Shown: positions 47,437-57,914, counted from the first letter of the stretch. The stretch: DNA of 64,000 nt from Micrasema longulum (GCA_022494885.1 JAGVSM010002361.1:248001-312000); one strand, 5' to 3'. Notes: generated by a model from the sequence alone, not told the origin. A program made the numbers and translations.

Positions 47437-47593
47437 CAGTCTTACGCTTCAGGTACCAGTCCAGGGATTATGAGATATTCTAGTGTGCAATCACGCTTTT
47501 AAACAAATATTTCTTCTCAACCATGTCGGGAATTGAATCCGAGGCCTGTTGCATGGTAGGCAAACGCGTTGACCATTACACAATGAGGCCGAC
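47437..47593 (-). repeat. (GAT)n-tailed SINE, head half, beside LINE B
   Basis: On the minus strand: gtcggcctcattgtgtaatg, gtcaacgcgtttgcctacca, a B-box-like ggattcaattcccg, and the body to cctgaagcgtaagactg. It overlaps the SINE piece at 45537-45641 by about 28 bases of consensus, so the two may be one SINE split by LINE B with a duplicated target, or two separate SINEs. Confidence 0.8.
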
Positions 47594-48000
47594 TTATATA
47601 TTGGATAATAACATGCGTTATCCATTTTTTTTTCACGTATATATTGGGTGATAACAAAAGTTTTTTATCAATTAAAAAATGAACACCTAAATTCAAACAA
47701 AATACGTCATTCTAAAGAAAATTTTCTGCTTTACAAGATATAGTTTGTTTTTACGAAACATGTATAATTTTATTTGATTACTATCCCTCAAAATTTAATA
47801 TCAAGTAGACAAAATGGATCATTTTTGACATCTCCTTCTGTTTGCGTTCGATCGGGGGAATAAGAGAAAAAAAATAAGGAGAATACATTATTGACTAGTT
47901 TGTTTAATCAAAATTACTAAAAGTACTTCCTGGGACGTATTCAGTAGGTTCAAACATTTGAACATGCTTGAATATTGTTGAAAATAAAAATTAAAAATTA
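47594..48000. other. AT-rich gene-free DNA
   Basis: Nothing recognisable. Confidence 0.4.
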
Positions 48001-48255
48001 TTGAGTAAGCCCTCGCCAAACGTACCGTCGAAACCTACAAAATACATTTATGCTTTTCGAATTTCGGATCATTTTGACAATTGTACATTTCCCGCGTTTT
48101 ATTTTTGTAAGGGTAGTTTCCTGAAACACTTGCCACTGGGATCCCCCGGGGTGACCGGAAATAAGAGCATTACGGCGGCCGGATATGGCACTTCCTGCCT
48201 TCCGGTCAACTCAGGCCGTGCCATCATCGCCCATTCCGACCTTTTTAATTATTAA
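48001..48255 (+). other. Open 84-codon stretch across a GC-rich patch, unassigned
   Basis: The part at 48120-48240 is far GC-richer than its surroundings (gatcccccggggtgaccgg, ttacggcggccggatatgg) and lies in an open frame with a Gly/Ser/Thr-rich translation (GSPGVTGNKSITAAGYGTSC). No protein family is recognised and no clear splice sites bound it. A relic exon or transposon segment is possible. Confidence 0.22.
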
Positions 48256-48439
48256 TTTTTGTTTTTAACTAGACCCCGATTGAATATTTACGCTTGTTTG
48301 CGGGGAAAAGTGACTAATAAATTTCGTTTAATTTGAATCGCCAATTTTCCGGCTTTAGCGGTTACTGATTTTTTTATTATGACGATATAGTAACCAAGCA
48401 CAGAAAAATAAAATATTTAGCATGTCAGTTAAAAGCCGT

Positions 48440-48860
48440 TTTTATGGGGACGATAATATTCCAATTTAATTCAATACGTTCCTCGAACATTGCAAAACCA
48501 TGATCCGGATTCAATTAAATAAATTTGTAAAATATTGGTCACTGTGTTTAGGTAGAGAAAAATCGGAAAATTTACTCGAAAACATTATTAAATAATAAAT
48601 AGTTTAAATTTGTATTGTAGAACTGTATAATAAAATAACTAGTAGATAGTAATGTTATTTTTAATTTTTAATAAAAATGTCTGCCTAAAAACAGGTTGAA
48701 CCTAATTAGGCAGACTAGACATGATCCAGAGAAATCTATTACCTAAGTGTGTATGTAGTAGATAAAGAAATTGTTATTTTTGTTGATAAACCATGATTTT
48801 GATTGTTATTATTATTTAATGATCTTAGACCAAACATATTTTCTTTTGGTTTCGTTATTA
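48440..48860 (+). mobile_element. LINE family D 3' end
   Basis: The coding end (LEHCKTMIRIQ-type, 48480-48520) aligns with LPKHCKTMTRIQ of the copy at 26100. The 3' UTR follows with a perfect 10-bp hairpin (GTCTGCCTAA/TTAGGCAGAC, 48679-48688 and 48706-48715) and gatccagagaaatctattac as in 25870-25900. The tail is ATT-rich near 48800-48815. Confidence 0.75.
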
Positions 48861-49599
48861 TTTATAACATCTTTTTTATAAGATTTTTTATTTTTAGTTT
48901 TTAAATTATTTTTAATAGTCATACTAGTTTAAACACCTTTTTTTTAAATCACACAAATATACTGTAGTGTTTTTGCATTATATGTAAGTGCATAGGCACC
49001 AACATAGTACATATATTAATTCGGGTCAGAAGCAGCCGACTTTTAAATAAATTTCAGAGTATTGAACGGAATTCTCTTTCTGATATCCAAGATATTTATT
49101 TTTTCTAGCACAAATTTAATCCTGATGCATGGATCCTTTTCCGTGAAACTGCGAATGTAAAATATAAATGTATTTTGATAATAATCTTAATTTCCATCCA
49201 CAATTCTCCTTTTCTACCTTATATACCACCGTGAAATCCTTAAACCCCCGCAACTCGAAAAATCCACTTTCGAGAAAAACGCAAAAAACTTTTCAAACAA
49301 GTAAATCGCAATGATATTGACAAAAACTTCAGTTTATTAATAATAATTAGATGTGAGAAAGCGTGTCGTTTAAGGCATTAAAAAAAAATTCGCATCAGTT
49401 ACTGCAGACTATAAGTTGCCCAAAACTAGTTATAAAATGCAGTATTAAAACTAGCAAAATAAAACCATTTTTTTTAAATAAAAAATAAATATTAGCGTTT
49501 GTCGCGTCCCGCGACAAAAATAATTATACCTATAAGATAATCAGAACCGTTATAGTTTAAAAGTAAAATTGAATATAGAAAACAAATCAATCGCGTAAA
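48861..49599. other. AT-rich gene-free DNA
   Basis: A short palindrome-containing tgtcgcgtcccgcgacaaa occurs at about 49500-49518. Nothing else assigned. Confidence 0.4.
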
Positions 49600-49855
49600 T
49601 AAACACTTTACCCGACAGCGGTCATTCTGCGGCGGTCACGTGATACCTCCCACCACACTAGTTTTTTGAACGTAGGGCCGTAGCACTCGCGCTGGCGAGC
49701 CAGCCAGTTGCAATCTGGTTCGCGAGCAGTGTCCACGCCGCGCTAGGCCAGTTTTCCCTCGCAAATAACTATGGGAGTTTTGGTATAATTCCCTATGCAC
49801 CATGTTGAGCTGTGCCCAAAAAAAAAAACTTGTATTCTAATTAAACCAGCTTCCG
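49600..49855 (+). promoter_or_regulatory. GC-rich island, possible promoter and non-coding first exon
   Basis: GC content jumps in this patch (gcactcgcgctggcgagcc, ccacgccgcgctaggccag) and it contains GGTCACGTGA at about 49637-49646 plus an imperfect hairpin (CTCGCG ... CGCGAG, about 49687-49727). At 49856 a consensus splice donor (CCG then GTAAGT) follows. This is the layout of a promoter with a 5' UTR exon, but there is no transcript evidence and a transposon fragment is not excluded. Confidence 0.28.
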
Positions 49856-49861
49856 GTAAGT

Positions 49862-51221
49862 CTTCAACAACTTTCGAATATATAAATCAACTTGTTTCGC
49901 TTATACAAATTTGTAATTTTTCATTATTGTCCACAGATCGGATACGTATGATCATTTTAAGCTAGAATCCATTATGACGGCTGTTTAGCCTTATACACCA
50001 CGTAACAACTAACAAATCTCCATTTAGTAAGTACAGTATACAGCACGGAACTGTTGTTTTTTTTTAACTTACTTTCTCGAGCCGTTTGTAAAGAAATACA
50101 TTTTTTTTTGTAGTATGGAGAGTCAGGTTACCCCGGAATCTCGCCCTTGAACCTGAGTTGTCGACATTTTCTTTGATTCATCCTGCAGAGGCGTGACTCA
50201 GCAGTTTTTCTCCTCAATGGCAAATCGACACAGGACGCCATTTCTAGGATCCTTCGTAATCGCTGGTGTTCCCAGTACTTCCTTCTCAAGTAAAATAATA
50301 TAGAATGGTTCGAATCTCTCAGAGGATTATGTGAGTACCTCGCGTGCGTCTCTTCATAAAGGTTGGTGGAAATATACTTCGAAAATTAGTGACTCCTAAT
50401 ATAATACTACAGTGAACTAATGGATACACAGGATTATTCAAATCTTTATCCTCATTACGGGGAACCGCTGCCCAAATTATTTTCGGTTCTAGGACACTTA
50501 GAAGTAATCACATTAGGTTAATTTCGAATCCTTTTAATAATGGGCTATTTTCAATTTTAATTCTTACTAGGAGAGATCTCTGCTCCAATTATTATTAATC
50601 CTGTTTACTATAATTAAGTTCCTCATAAATAATTGTTTAACATCTTGAGAAACATATATGTCCGTTGTCTGTAAAACTATATTTTACTGATTTGTAATAA
50701 ATAAACTTGAAATGAACCACTTTATTCTGTCTTTTCCCACCGTTGTTCACAACCAAGCAAGAAATTCAGTATTTTATTAGAATTTTGCAATAATACCTAA
50801 TGGAAAGTAACTAAGGACCCATGTTATCCTTCAAGGAACCTTGAGATCAAAAAGAACAAGTTCTACCTGAGACTATTAGCCGCAAGGTAAGATTTAATAT
50901 TAAAAAGGAGTATGACACGTTCTTATAATTTACCCAAATATTTCATTTTGGTGGCAATTTTTAACGAATTTTTATTAATTCACTATTAGAAAATGGAAAT
51001 CAAGTTGGGGTAGAGGGGGTGTACCTCTGGCCCGTGAGTCCGCAACACTAACCACGGGAACACAACCCGATTATTTTAGTAATTTATTATTTCCCCCTAA
51101 AAATGCAGTATTTCATATGGTTTACAGCGTTTTAGTTGGTTTTTGGGGAAAATTGATAGCAGATACTTTTTTTGAACATAAGCAGTTAGAATAAAAACAA
51201 ATATTTTTTTTTAAACAAATC
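49862..51221. other. Gene-free DNA with GC-richer patches
   Basis: The stretch 50110-50400 is GC-richer; a minus-strand 37-codon frame (50128-50241, ATG in good context) lies in it but is too short to call. Another patch at 51010-51065 (tgtacctctggcccgtgagt) is unexplained. Confidence 0.35.
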
Positions 51222-51510
51222 AAATTATTAACACATAACAACAGAAATGAAGAACATTTAAGAGAAGGTAATATAGAAGTCTAGGCATCTACAGGGCTTA
51301 TGACCTGTTAATGGCTGGTTTAAGTGGCCACTTTACACACTGTGTAACATTCACCATTCTGCCCATATTTGAACATCTATATTCCTTCAATTCTTTTATC
51401 TTTTGATGTTTGTGAAGTTAAAGAGCTGAAACCTTTATTTATGCGGGTGAGATTCATCTAATTGAATTATTTCACCTACATACTAGGCAACGCCTGAAAA
51501 TGTTATTTTT
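51222..51510 (+). repeat. K unit, cleanest body
   Basis: All blocks are present and little changed: aacagaaatgaagaacattt aagagaaggtaatatagaag, ctacagggcttatgacctgt, the dyad aagtggccactt (51323-51334), tttacacactgtgtaac, attccttcaattcttttatc, atttatgcgggtgagattca, actaggcaacgcctgaaaat. Homology continues weakly to about 51545 (ttcttcgtgga, matching 31765-31790 rc). The linker is missing on both sides. Confidence 0.85.
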
Positions 51511-51545
51511 TAAATTTTTATTCTTCTTCGTGGACCTTAAATGGA

Positions 51546-52660
51546 ATTTAAATCAAATTATATATTTTTTAAAACATGCGACATTTACAAATAAAATTTT
51601 AAAATATTTCAGTTTTTACCCATATTTACTTATTTATAAAAATTTTCAACATAATTAGTTCAGAATTTTTTTTTAAACCAGCATTTTAATTTGTATTTTA
51701 ATCATTTATGGGCTAAGTTACTTCCATGGGGGGTATTTAATTTACAGCCTCCCAGTTGTCGTAGAGAAAAAAGAGTTGGAATAACTTATTGATAATCAAA
51801 AACTGATTACGAATCAATAAATTTCTTAAAAACGACAAAATGTGAGTTACGGCGGTTTAGGCTCTGCACAGCAGTAACTGTCTAAGTTAGCGGACTAATA
51901 ACACGTTGTGATAAAGGTTAATTGGGCTCTTAGACCTTACCTCCATTTTCAATTTAAGATTAAAGAAACGCTTTTCGTTCAGTTGCATTGCCCAATTAAA
52001 TATTATGGCAAAACCGTTTTGGCTTCTGTAAGCTCTACAAATCCTCAAAAAGGTCAGCTGACCATTCTCGAATATAAAATGCATGGAATAAGAAGATGTC
52101 GTACTGGGAAAATCTGATTAAATATAATTCAACTTTTAACACTATTACGTTCATTGTGATAAGGTTTAATACTTGAGCTTTTCCATTTTGAATATTTAAC
52201 ATTATTTGCCGAGATATTTGAAAGTCAGGAATTTTCTTGAAATAAAAAATTCATAAAAATACTACTTTGAAAACATGAATACAATTTTATAAAAATGGCG
52301 GATCGTTTTGAAAGTCGAACCTGGATCCTTTCGATTGCCGGTCAGATGTACGCTAAATGAATGTCCAATTACTTCTTAAGAAGATAGGCGCTGTCTGGGA
52401 ATTTCGGTATATTTAAACAATGTTTTTCCTGTCACTCTCTCCCAAATGTCTCCCCGATACTGTCCAAAATAGACAACTAAACGTCAGACTGATTTTGCCA
52501 AACTAAAATCGACGTTTTGCCGTTTTTCGCACCACAAAACTGAACAGATTTTGTCATTTTTTATTAATTTTACTAATTGTTTATCATGGAAACTTAAACC
52601 ATCCAAAAAGCCTTAAAAGTGTTCATTTTTTCATTCAGTTTTAGAAGGAATCGGAGCGGG
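51546..52660. other. Gene-free DNA
   Basis: Overlapping open frames at 51887-52117 on both strands show no recognised domain. GC is modestly raised at 52380-52560. Confidence 0.35.
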
Positions 52661-52663
52661 TGA

Positions 52664-52698
52664 TGGCGGTCACGTGGCGGTCACGTGGCGGTGATCAG
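52664..52698 (+). repeat. Short tandem GGCGGTCACGT repeat with two CACGTG sites
   Basis: ggcggtcacgt occurs twice in a row followed by a third partial copy (ggcggtgatc). Each full copy creates a CACGTG E-box core. Confidence 0.85.
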
Positions 52699-52910
52699 TT
52701 TACATTTTTGTCACAATGTTATTGGGAATTTATAATGAAAGTCATTGTTTTGTTTTTATTTAACTTCTTCATATATGTATTGTATTACCAATAATCATTT
52801 ATCATTTATCATTTATTTATTCATATATATGTACATTACAAAATAAAATATCTTAATTCATACATATATAAATAATTAGGTAAAATTAGGTATATGTAAA
52901 AAAAAACACA

Positions 52911-53339
52911 TTAGTATACATAATATCCAAAGAATAATATGTTAAAAAGTAAGAGAATCTTGTAACGAAAAACTCCTTCAGAGACGTGAAAAATGTCAAT
53001 GTCCAATGTGATATTGTTCAACATAGAGATAGCCCTTCCAACAGGCATAACCATTGGCAGGTTGGTCCTGTATATTGGAATGTGAAACAGTCTATGTTGA
53101 CGCTGTCTAAGGTAATTATCAGGAACATAAAAGCTAATGCTCCGCATAATTTCAGGGTTGTCAATAATACCGCGCAACAATCGAAAGAAGTGCGTTGTTA
53201 AATACACATTCCTTCTAGTCTTCAAACTGCTGTAACCAAGCATACCCTGGAGAAACTCATTGGGATAAAGCCATGGATAATATCCGCACTCCCTCATGTA
53301 GAGAAACCGAAGAAATTTCTTCTGAACCCTCTCCACCAT
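52911..53339 (-). pseudogene. LINE G C-terminal domain, separated by a frameshift
   Basis: 142 codons continue the 724-codon ORF after a TGA and a one-base shift. Between the two, the frame SLVRSRLESGSMIWGPCELK is readable, and an extra T in 'ctcttTatg' breaks it relative to the copy at 3310 (ctcttatg). The block contains QKKFLRFLYMRECGYYPW, LLRGIIDNPEIMRSISFYVP and HRLFHIPIYRTNL, the typical C-terminal region of this LINE group. Confidence 0.85.
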
Positions 53340-53430
53340 AAAGAGAGTACTTCAACTCACACGGTCCCCAAATCATCGAGCCACTCTCGAGTCTACTTCG
53401 CACCAACGAGTTATAAAGAATTCTCAGTAC

Positions 53431-55605
53431 TCATGTACTACCAAAAACCCTAGCAGTACGCAAGACGAATCCTAACATCTTCAATGAACTACTACAAACT
53501 GTTTCGATCTGATCATGAAATGTCAGGGAACTCACAAAAGTGATGCCTAGATCTTTAACCTTCGCAATCCACATAAGATTCTGGTCATTCATTCTATAGC
53601 GGAAGAATAGCGTTTTGTGGGCCCTGGTGAAAGACATAACTGAGCATTTTGAAATATTGAACAATAATTTATTTCGTCTTCCCCATTCAGATACGTTTAA
53701 TATATCCGTTTGGAGAGAACGAAAATCATCCAAAGTTTTAACCCTCAAAAATAGTTTCAAGTCATCCGCGAATAATAAAAAACGCGATTTGATTACAACT
53801 TTTTTAATATCATTGATAAAAATAGAGAACAGTAATGGACCCAAGTTGGATCCCTGGGGAACACCTGAGTAAGTATTAAAATTTTTTGATGCAAACAAGC
53901 CATGTGAAACGTATTGATTTCGGTTTCGGAGGTAGCTCGCCATTAATTTTAGCATTCCATCCGAGAAACCGATCTCACTTAGCTTGTTTAACATAACATC
54001 ATGATCGACTGTATCAAAGGCTTTGGCAAAGTCATTATATGAACAGTCAACCTGATGTCCTGCATCTAATGCAGCCGTAATATAGTCTGTAAATATCATT
54101 AAATTTGTTTCAACCGAGCGACCCTTCCTGAACCCATGCTGTTCATCTATTATAAATGGCTCGACTCGAGAAGCGATGATTTTACTTATTAAAATTTCAA
54201 ATACCTTAGCTGGCGCTGAAAGTACAGCTACAGGTCTATAGTTTTCTACGGATGACTTAGAGCCACTCTTGTGTATAGGAGTAACTTTAGATATCTTCCA
54301 AATTTCTGGAAAGACTCCTGTATTTAATGACAAATTAAATAAAAAACAAAGCGGCCCCTTTAAAAAATCTACGCATCCTTTAAAAAAGAACGTCGGTAAA
54401 AAATCTGGGCCAAGAGAATTGGTATTATTCAATCTATCTATGATCGTAACTACGTCTTTTTCATTGATATTTGGAATAACAATAGATTGTGCACCGTTTT
54501 GCGTAGTACACCGCTTAGCAGCGTTAACGTCAAGAAGCGGAGGTTCACTACTGTATACATTTTTGAAGTGACCTGCGAACGCTTCCGCAATATCTGCGCC
54601 CCGAACAGTTCGATCACCCCATGTCATGGTGTCAATATTCCCGCCGTTTGCCTTTTGAGATTTAATAAAATCCCAAAAACAATTTGTATTTTTGAGAATA
54701 TTGTTTTCCATATTGGAAATAAATGACCGGTACGCTGATCGAATGTCACGTTTAACGCTAGATCTTAATCTACCAAACATTTCATAATCATTCTGACAGC
54801 CCGCAGCTTTCCATCTTTTATGGTAGGAATGCTTAACCTGAATATCCCCAATAATAGCCCCAGAAAACCACCTTGGATATCGCCTTCTTCCAGTTGTCTG
54901 AGACCTTCTAGGAAAACAAGAATCAAGTACTCCTTCAACAATACAATAAAAGTTTTGCACCGCCTCATTTACATCCAATGTGTCGTATACCTCATTCCAG
55001 TCGATACTGGCCATTAAAAAGCATAGCTGGTCAAAATTGCCCTTATTGAAGTTCCAGCCTCTCCAACTGACTGTACCTTCCGTGGGAACTTCAGTTCGAT
55101 GGGGACGATTAATCGACACACTGATATAAAATTCAAGCGCGGGATGATAATTGTCTTCTCTTGTTAGAGGTGACAATGACCGAAACACATCAACTTCTTT
55201 CCCGGCAAGTATTAAGTCCAGAATCCTATCTCTAGAATTCAAGACATCATTACACTGGGAAAGTTTCAACAATGAGCACAAAAAAGTTAGATCAGCCTCT
55301 ATACCTTCAATGTTGCTCGCTGAAGGTAAATTGAAATCCCCCAATATAATGACGCTTCTGTTCTGAAACAAATCTAAACTGGACAAACCCCTGTCGAAAA
55401 ATAATCGATATGTGTTAGCCTCACTCGCCGGAGGAAAGTAAAGTACACAAATAAAAGTAATTTCGAGAGCGTATGTTAGTTTTACCCAAAGATCTTCATT
55501 GGTAGTTTCCAATATAGAAAACCGCTCGACTCGCAAGTTTTCTCTATTTCTCACTGCCAATAAACACCCCCCACCCTGCCTGTGGCCATACCGGTCTCTT
55601 CTCAC
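53431..55605 (-). pseudogene. LINE G endonuclease-reverse transcriptase ORF (724 codons)
   Basis: The product of such ORFs nicks target DNA with an APE-type endonuclease and reverse-transcribes the element RNA at the nick. The frame is open beyond its first ATG up to 55686 and includes LTETWL (55671-55654), whose Glu is a conserved endonuclease residue; the domain's N-terminus is missing. From the ATG: GDFN at residues 89-92; a degenerate SDH motif (NYHP, His 154, with Tyr where Asp is expected); RT motif A with DFAKAFDTVDH (525-535), motif B SGVPQGSNLGPLLF (580-593) and motif C FADD (612-615). All RT catalytic aspartates are kept. It stops at a TGA after RVFGST, where the 3290 copy and LINE logic predict continuation. 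No zinc-knuckle ORF1 is present. Confidence 0.93.
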
Positions 55606-55686
55606 AACTGTAAAATTACTATCAAAAATCTCGGAATCAAAGACGGTATCATTTAACCACGTTTCGGTTAATAATGTAGAATATAC

Positions 55687-55879
55687 CTACATATTTAGCA
55701 AAGTCATTAATTGCTGTTTGAAGTTTTTATTGGTAATAATTATTTTAATGAAAAATAAGTAGGTAGTCCGCCTTTTATCATCAGAAGCTGAAGCGGAGAG
55801 ATGATGTTGTATTCACACAAAACCAAAGAAAAAAAGCCGTGTATATAATAATAGTAATAATAATATACTTTATTACTTC
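55687..55879. other. Spacer between two LINEs
   Basis: It contains atagtaataataatatac. No feature recognised. Confidence 0.4.
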
Positions 55880-56985
55880 TATTACTTAGATTTCCTCATG
55901 ATTCAAGACGATCTTAATCGTCTAACTGACTATTGTATTGAAAATAAATTGTTTTTGAATATTAATAAATGTGCCTGTGTTACATTCACAAGGAAAAGAA
56001 AAAATCTTCATTTTGATTACAAACTAAACAATAATGTGCTTATGAGAAAGCACGAAATTAAAGATCTTGGGATTGTTTTAGACTCGAACTACTTTTTAAT
56101 CGAATATCAATAAAATTACCTCCAAAGCATTGAGCATGTTAGGTTTCATAATTCGAATGAGTAAACACTTTGATAATTCAAAGGCCCTAATTTCATTATA
56201 TTATACGTTTGTCATAAGCCATTTGGAATACGCACCTCACATATGGAATCCCCAGTTTGCCATATATATATAACAAGAATAGAAAATATTCAAAACAAAT
56301 TTATAAAGTACCTAAAATACAAAACCGGTATTTCTTATGTATCAACTCTCACTGCTTCCATCTACCATGGAATCACTTCTCTACAATACCGCAGAGTGTG
56401 TACGGACCAACTACTGCTTCACAAAATTATGACAGGAATAGTTGACTGTACAGAACTACTTAGTTTAATAACAATAAATGTGCAAGCCAGGATTTGTAGA
56501 CGGTACCACCTGTTTCATGTACCAATAAGTAAAACATCGTATGTTAAAAATGTTTTTTTTCGTAGGACTTTTTCAGTGTACAGTACAAAATTTAAAAACA
56601 TAGATTACACAAACATCACTCTGACAGTTTTAAAGTTTACACTAAAAATGCATTATGTAACTTGGTAGACATTATAATAATAAATATGTACATTTCCCTT
56701 CCCCTCCTTATCCTCTCTTCAAGCATCCTTGCCCGAATCCCGCCCAATTTAAAATAACTTACTGTTCTTAAAATAAAAAATAAAAAATCTTTGATTATTG
56801 AAAAATATTTACGAGTACATGAAAATGTATTTATTTAATATGTAATATATGTTCTTTACTAACTTTGTATACTTTGTAGAAATCTGTTATTAGTTCTAAG
56901 TTTATAAACTATATCTGTTTGTTTACTATAAATATGAATGTGGAACTGTTGGTTTCCCAAATAAAATAAAATATATATGTGTAAA
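55880..56985 (+). pseudogene. LINE family C, post-YADD RT region to 3' end, two frameshifts
   Basis: The remnant begins just after the YADD region with MIQDDLNRLTDYCIENKLFL and NINKC, then LGIVLDSN; shifts frame near 56103 (NINKITSKALSMLGFIIRMS, then LEYAPHIWNPQFAIY); and returns to the first frame inside an (AT)n run near 56265 (RIENIQNKFIKYLKYKTG). It ends with IVDCTELLSLITINVQARIC and a stop at 56666-56668. The 3' UTR ends in ctgttggtttcccaaataaa then ATAAAATA at about 56960-56985. The second shift is plausibly slippage in tatatatata. Orientation is opposite to LINE G next to it. Confidence 0.82.
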
Positions 56986-57046
56986 CAGGAACAAATTTTA
57001 AAAAAAATATAGCTTACCTTTACAATGTTCACCGTTCACTGCTGTC

Positions 57047-57159
57047 CTGGGGTGATTCCAAACGCTCTCGCGGCAGTATTATCTCGCGTATGTACATACA
57101 AAATACACGAGAAAAACTGTTTTCTCGTGCCGCGAGAGTGGTTTAGAATAGCACCCCTG
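57047..57159. mobile_element. Palindromic MITE P, copy 1
   Basis: ctggggtgattccaaacgct ctcgcggc on the left is mirrored by gccgcgagagtggtttagaa ... gcacccctg on the right, so the whole 113 bp is a near-palindrome centred on gtatgtacatac. The second copy is at 62162-62282. The ends (CAGGGGTG-like) suggest hAT, but no target duplication is visible. Confidence 0.88.
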
Positions 57160-57670
57160 AACACATTCACAAATGGTTCTTGCGCGGTATTGAACTTGCA
57201 TAGACGATTATGTTTAATGAATAACCACAAAATTAGTACTTCCAATGTAAATTTTATAATAATTACTAACCAATTAAGCACATTCTCAACTTATCGATTA
57301 TTTATCGCAGATTTCTTCGTTCGTACTGCGTGAAATCATTGTTAGTCTCTTAATTGAGGGGGAAATTTATTTTAAATTGCTCTAATTTCCTTCTAAGGGT
57401 CGATGATTATCGAAATGATTTGGATTTAATTAAGATGCTCCTCGACTGGGAATATAATTATTTCTAATGAGATTAGGAACGCTAATAAACGATGTAAATT
57501 TCAGTGTCTTTAGAGACGCTTTCAACGTAATGACATTATTATTAAAAATATAATAACACACTTAAAAATCCATAGTATGATTTTTTTATCCAGTATTTGG
57601 TGGATAACAAGACAACCGTATAATATTAAGTAAGATAAATATTAATTTCTCTAATGTATTTAGTTTATCG

Positions 57671-57914
57671 GTCTCGTGGTGTAACGGTCAGCGCGTTTGC
57701 CTACCACGCAAGAGGTCTCGGGTTCGATTCCCGACATGGTTGAAATTAAATATTTATTTTAAAGGGCGTTTTCTCTCCAGAATATTTCATAGTCCCTGGA
57801 CTGGTACCTGAAGTGTAAGACTGATTATCTTACAAAAATGATCAAGATACGCTGCGATTGGTGTACCAATGCAATACCCTATGCACTATTAGGCGCGGAA
57901 AGGGGATGATGATT
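57671..57914 (+). repeat. (GAT)n-tailed tRNA-derived SINE, best copy
   Basis: The 72-base head (57671-57742) folds as a tRNA: acceptor-like end, A box in tggtgtaacggtc, anticodon stem-loop with loop CTACCAC, and a perfect B box gggttcgattcccga (57720-57734). The loop is one base from CTAACAC of tRNA-Val, which suggests a tRNA-Val-like origin (inference). The tRNA-unrelated body has ctggactggtacctgaagtg, gcgattggtgtaccaatgca and ccctatgcactatt, and the end is ggatgatgat. It is a SINE, not a tRNA gene: the head lacks a good acceptor stem pairing and is followed by the repeated body. Confidence 0.92.

Larger units (their letters stand above)
52800..55686 (-). mobile_element. LINE family G, 2.9 kb, Jockey/CR1-like, lightly decayed
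   Basis: This is the best preserved element of the window. On the minus strand it starts at about 55686 inside the endonuclease domain (5' truncation), continues through reverse transcriptase and a C-terminal domain, and ends near 52800 in tgataaatgataaatg-like repeats after AATAAATAA. A second, shorter copy lies at 3290-3795. Two lesions separate the main frame from its natural C-terminus: an in-frame TGA near 53431 and a one-base insertion near 53340. It could not be autonomous now. Confidence 0.92.

Noticed and set aside
50128..50241. 37-codon basic minus-strand frame with ATG in good context
   Set aside because: Too short, no homology recognised, no convincing splice donor beyond a weak GTAACC.
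53615..55762. Plus-strand frames of 65-100 codons antisense to LINE G
   Set aside because: They are shadows of the 724-codon minus-strand reverse transcriptase frame.
57671..57742. tRNA-like sequence that could be scored as a tRNA gene
   Set aside because: It is the head of a SINE with the same body at many other loci; the acceptor ends pair poorly and the anticodon loop CTACCAC fits a mutated tRNA-Val rather than a functional tRNA.
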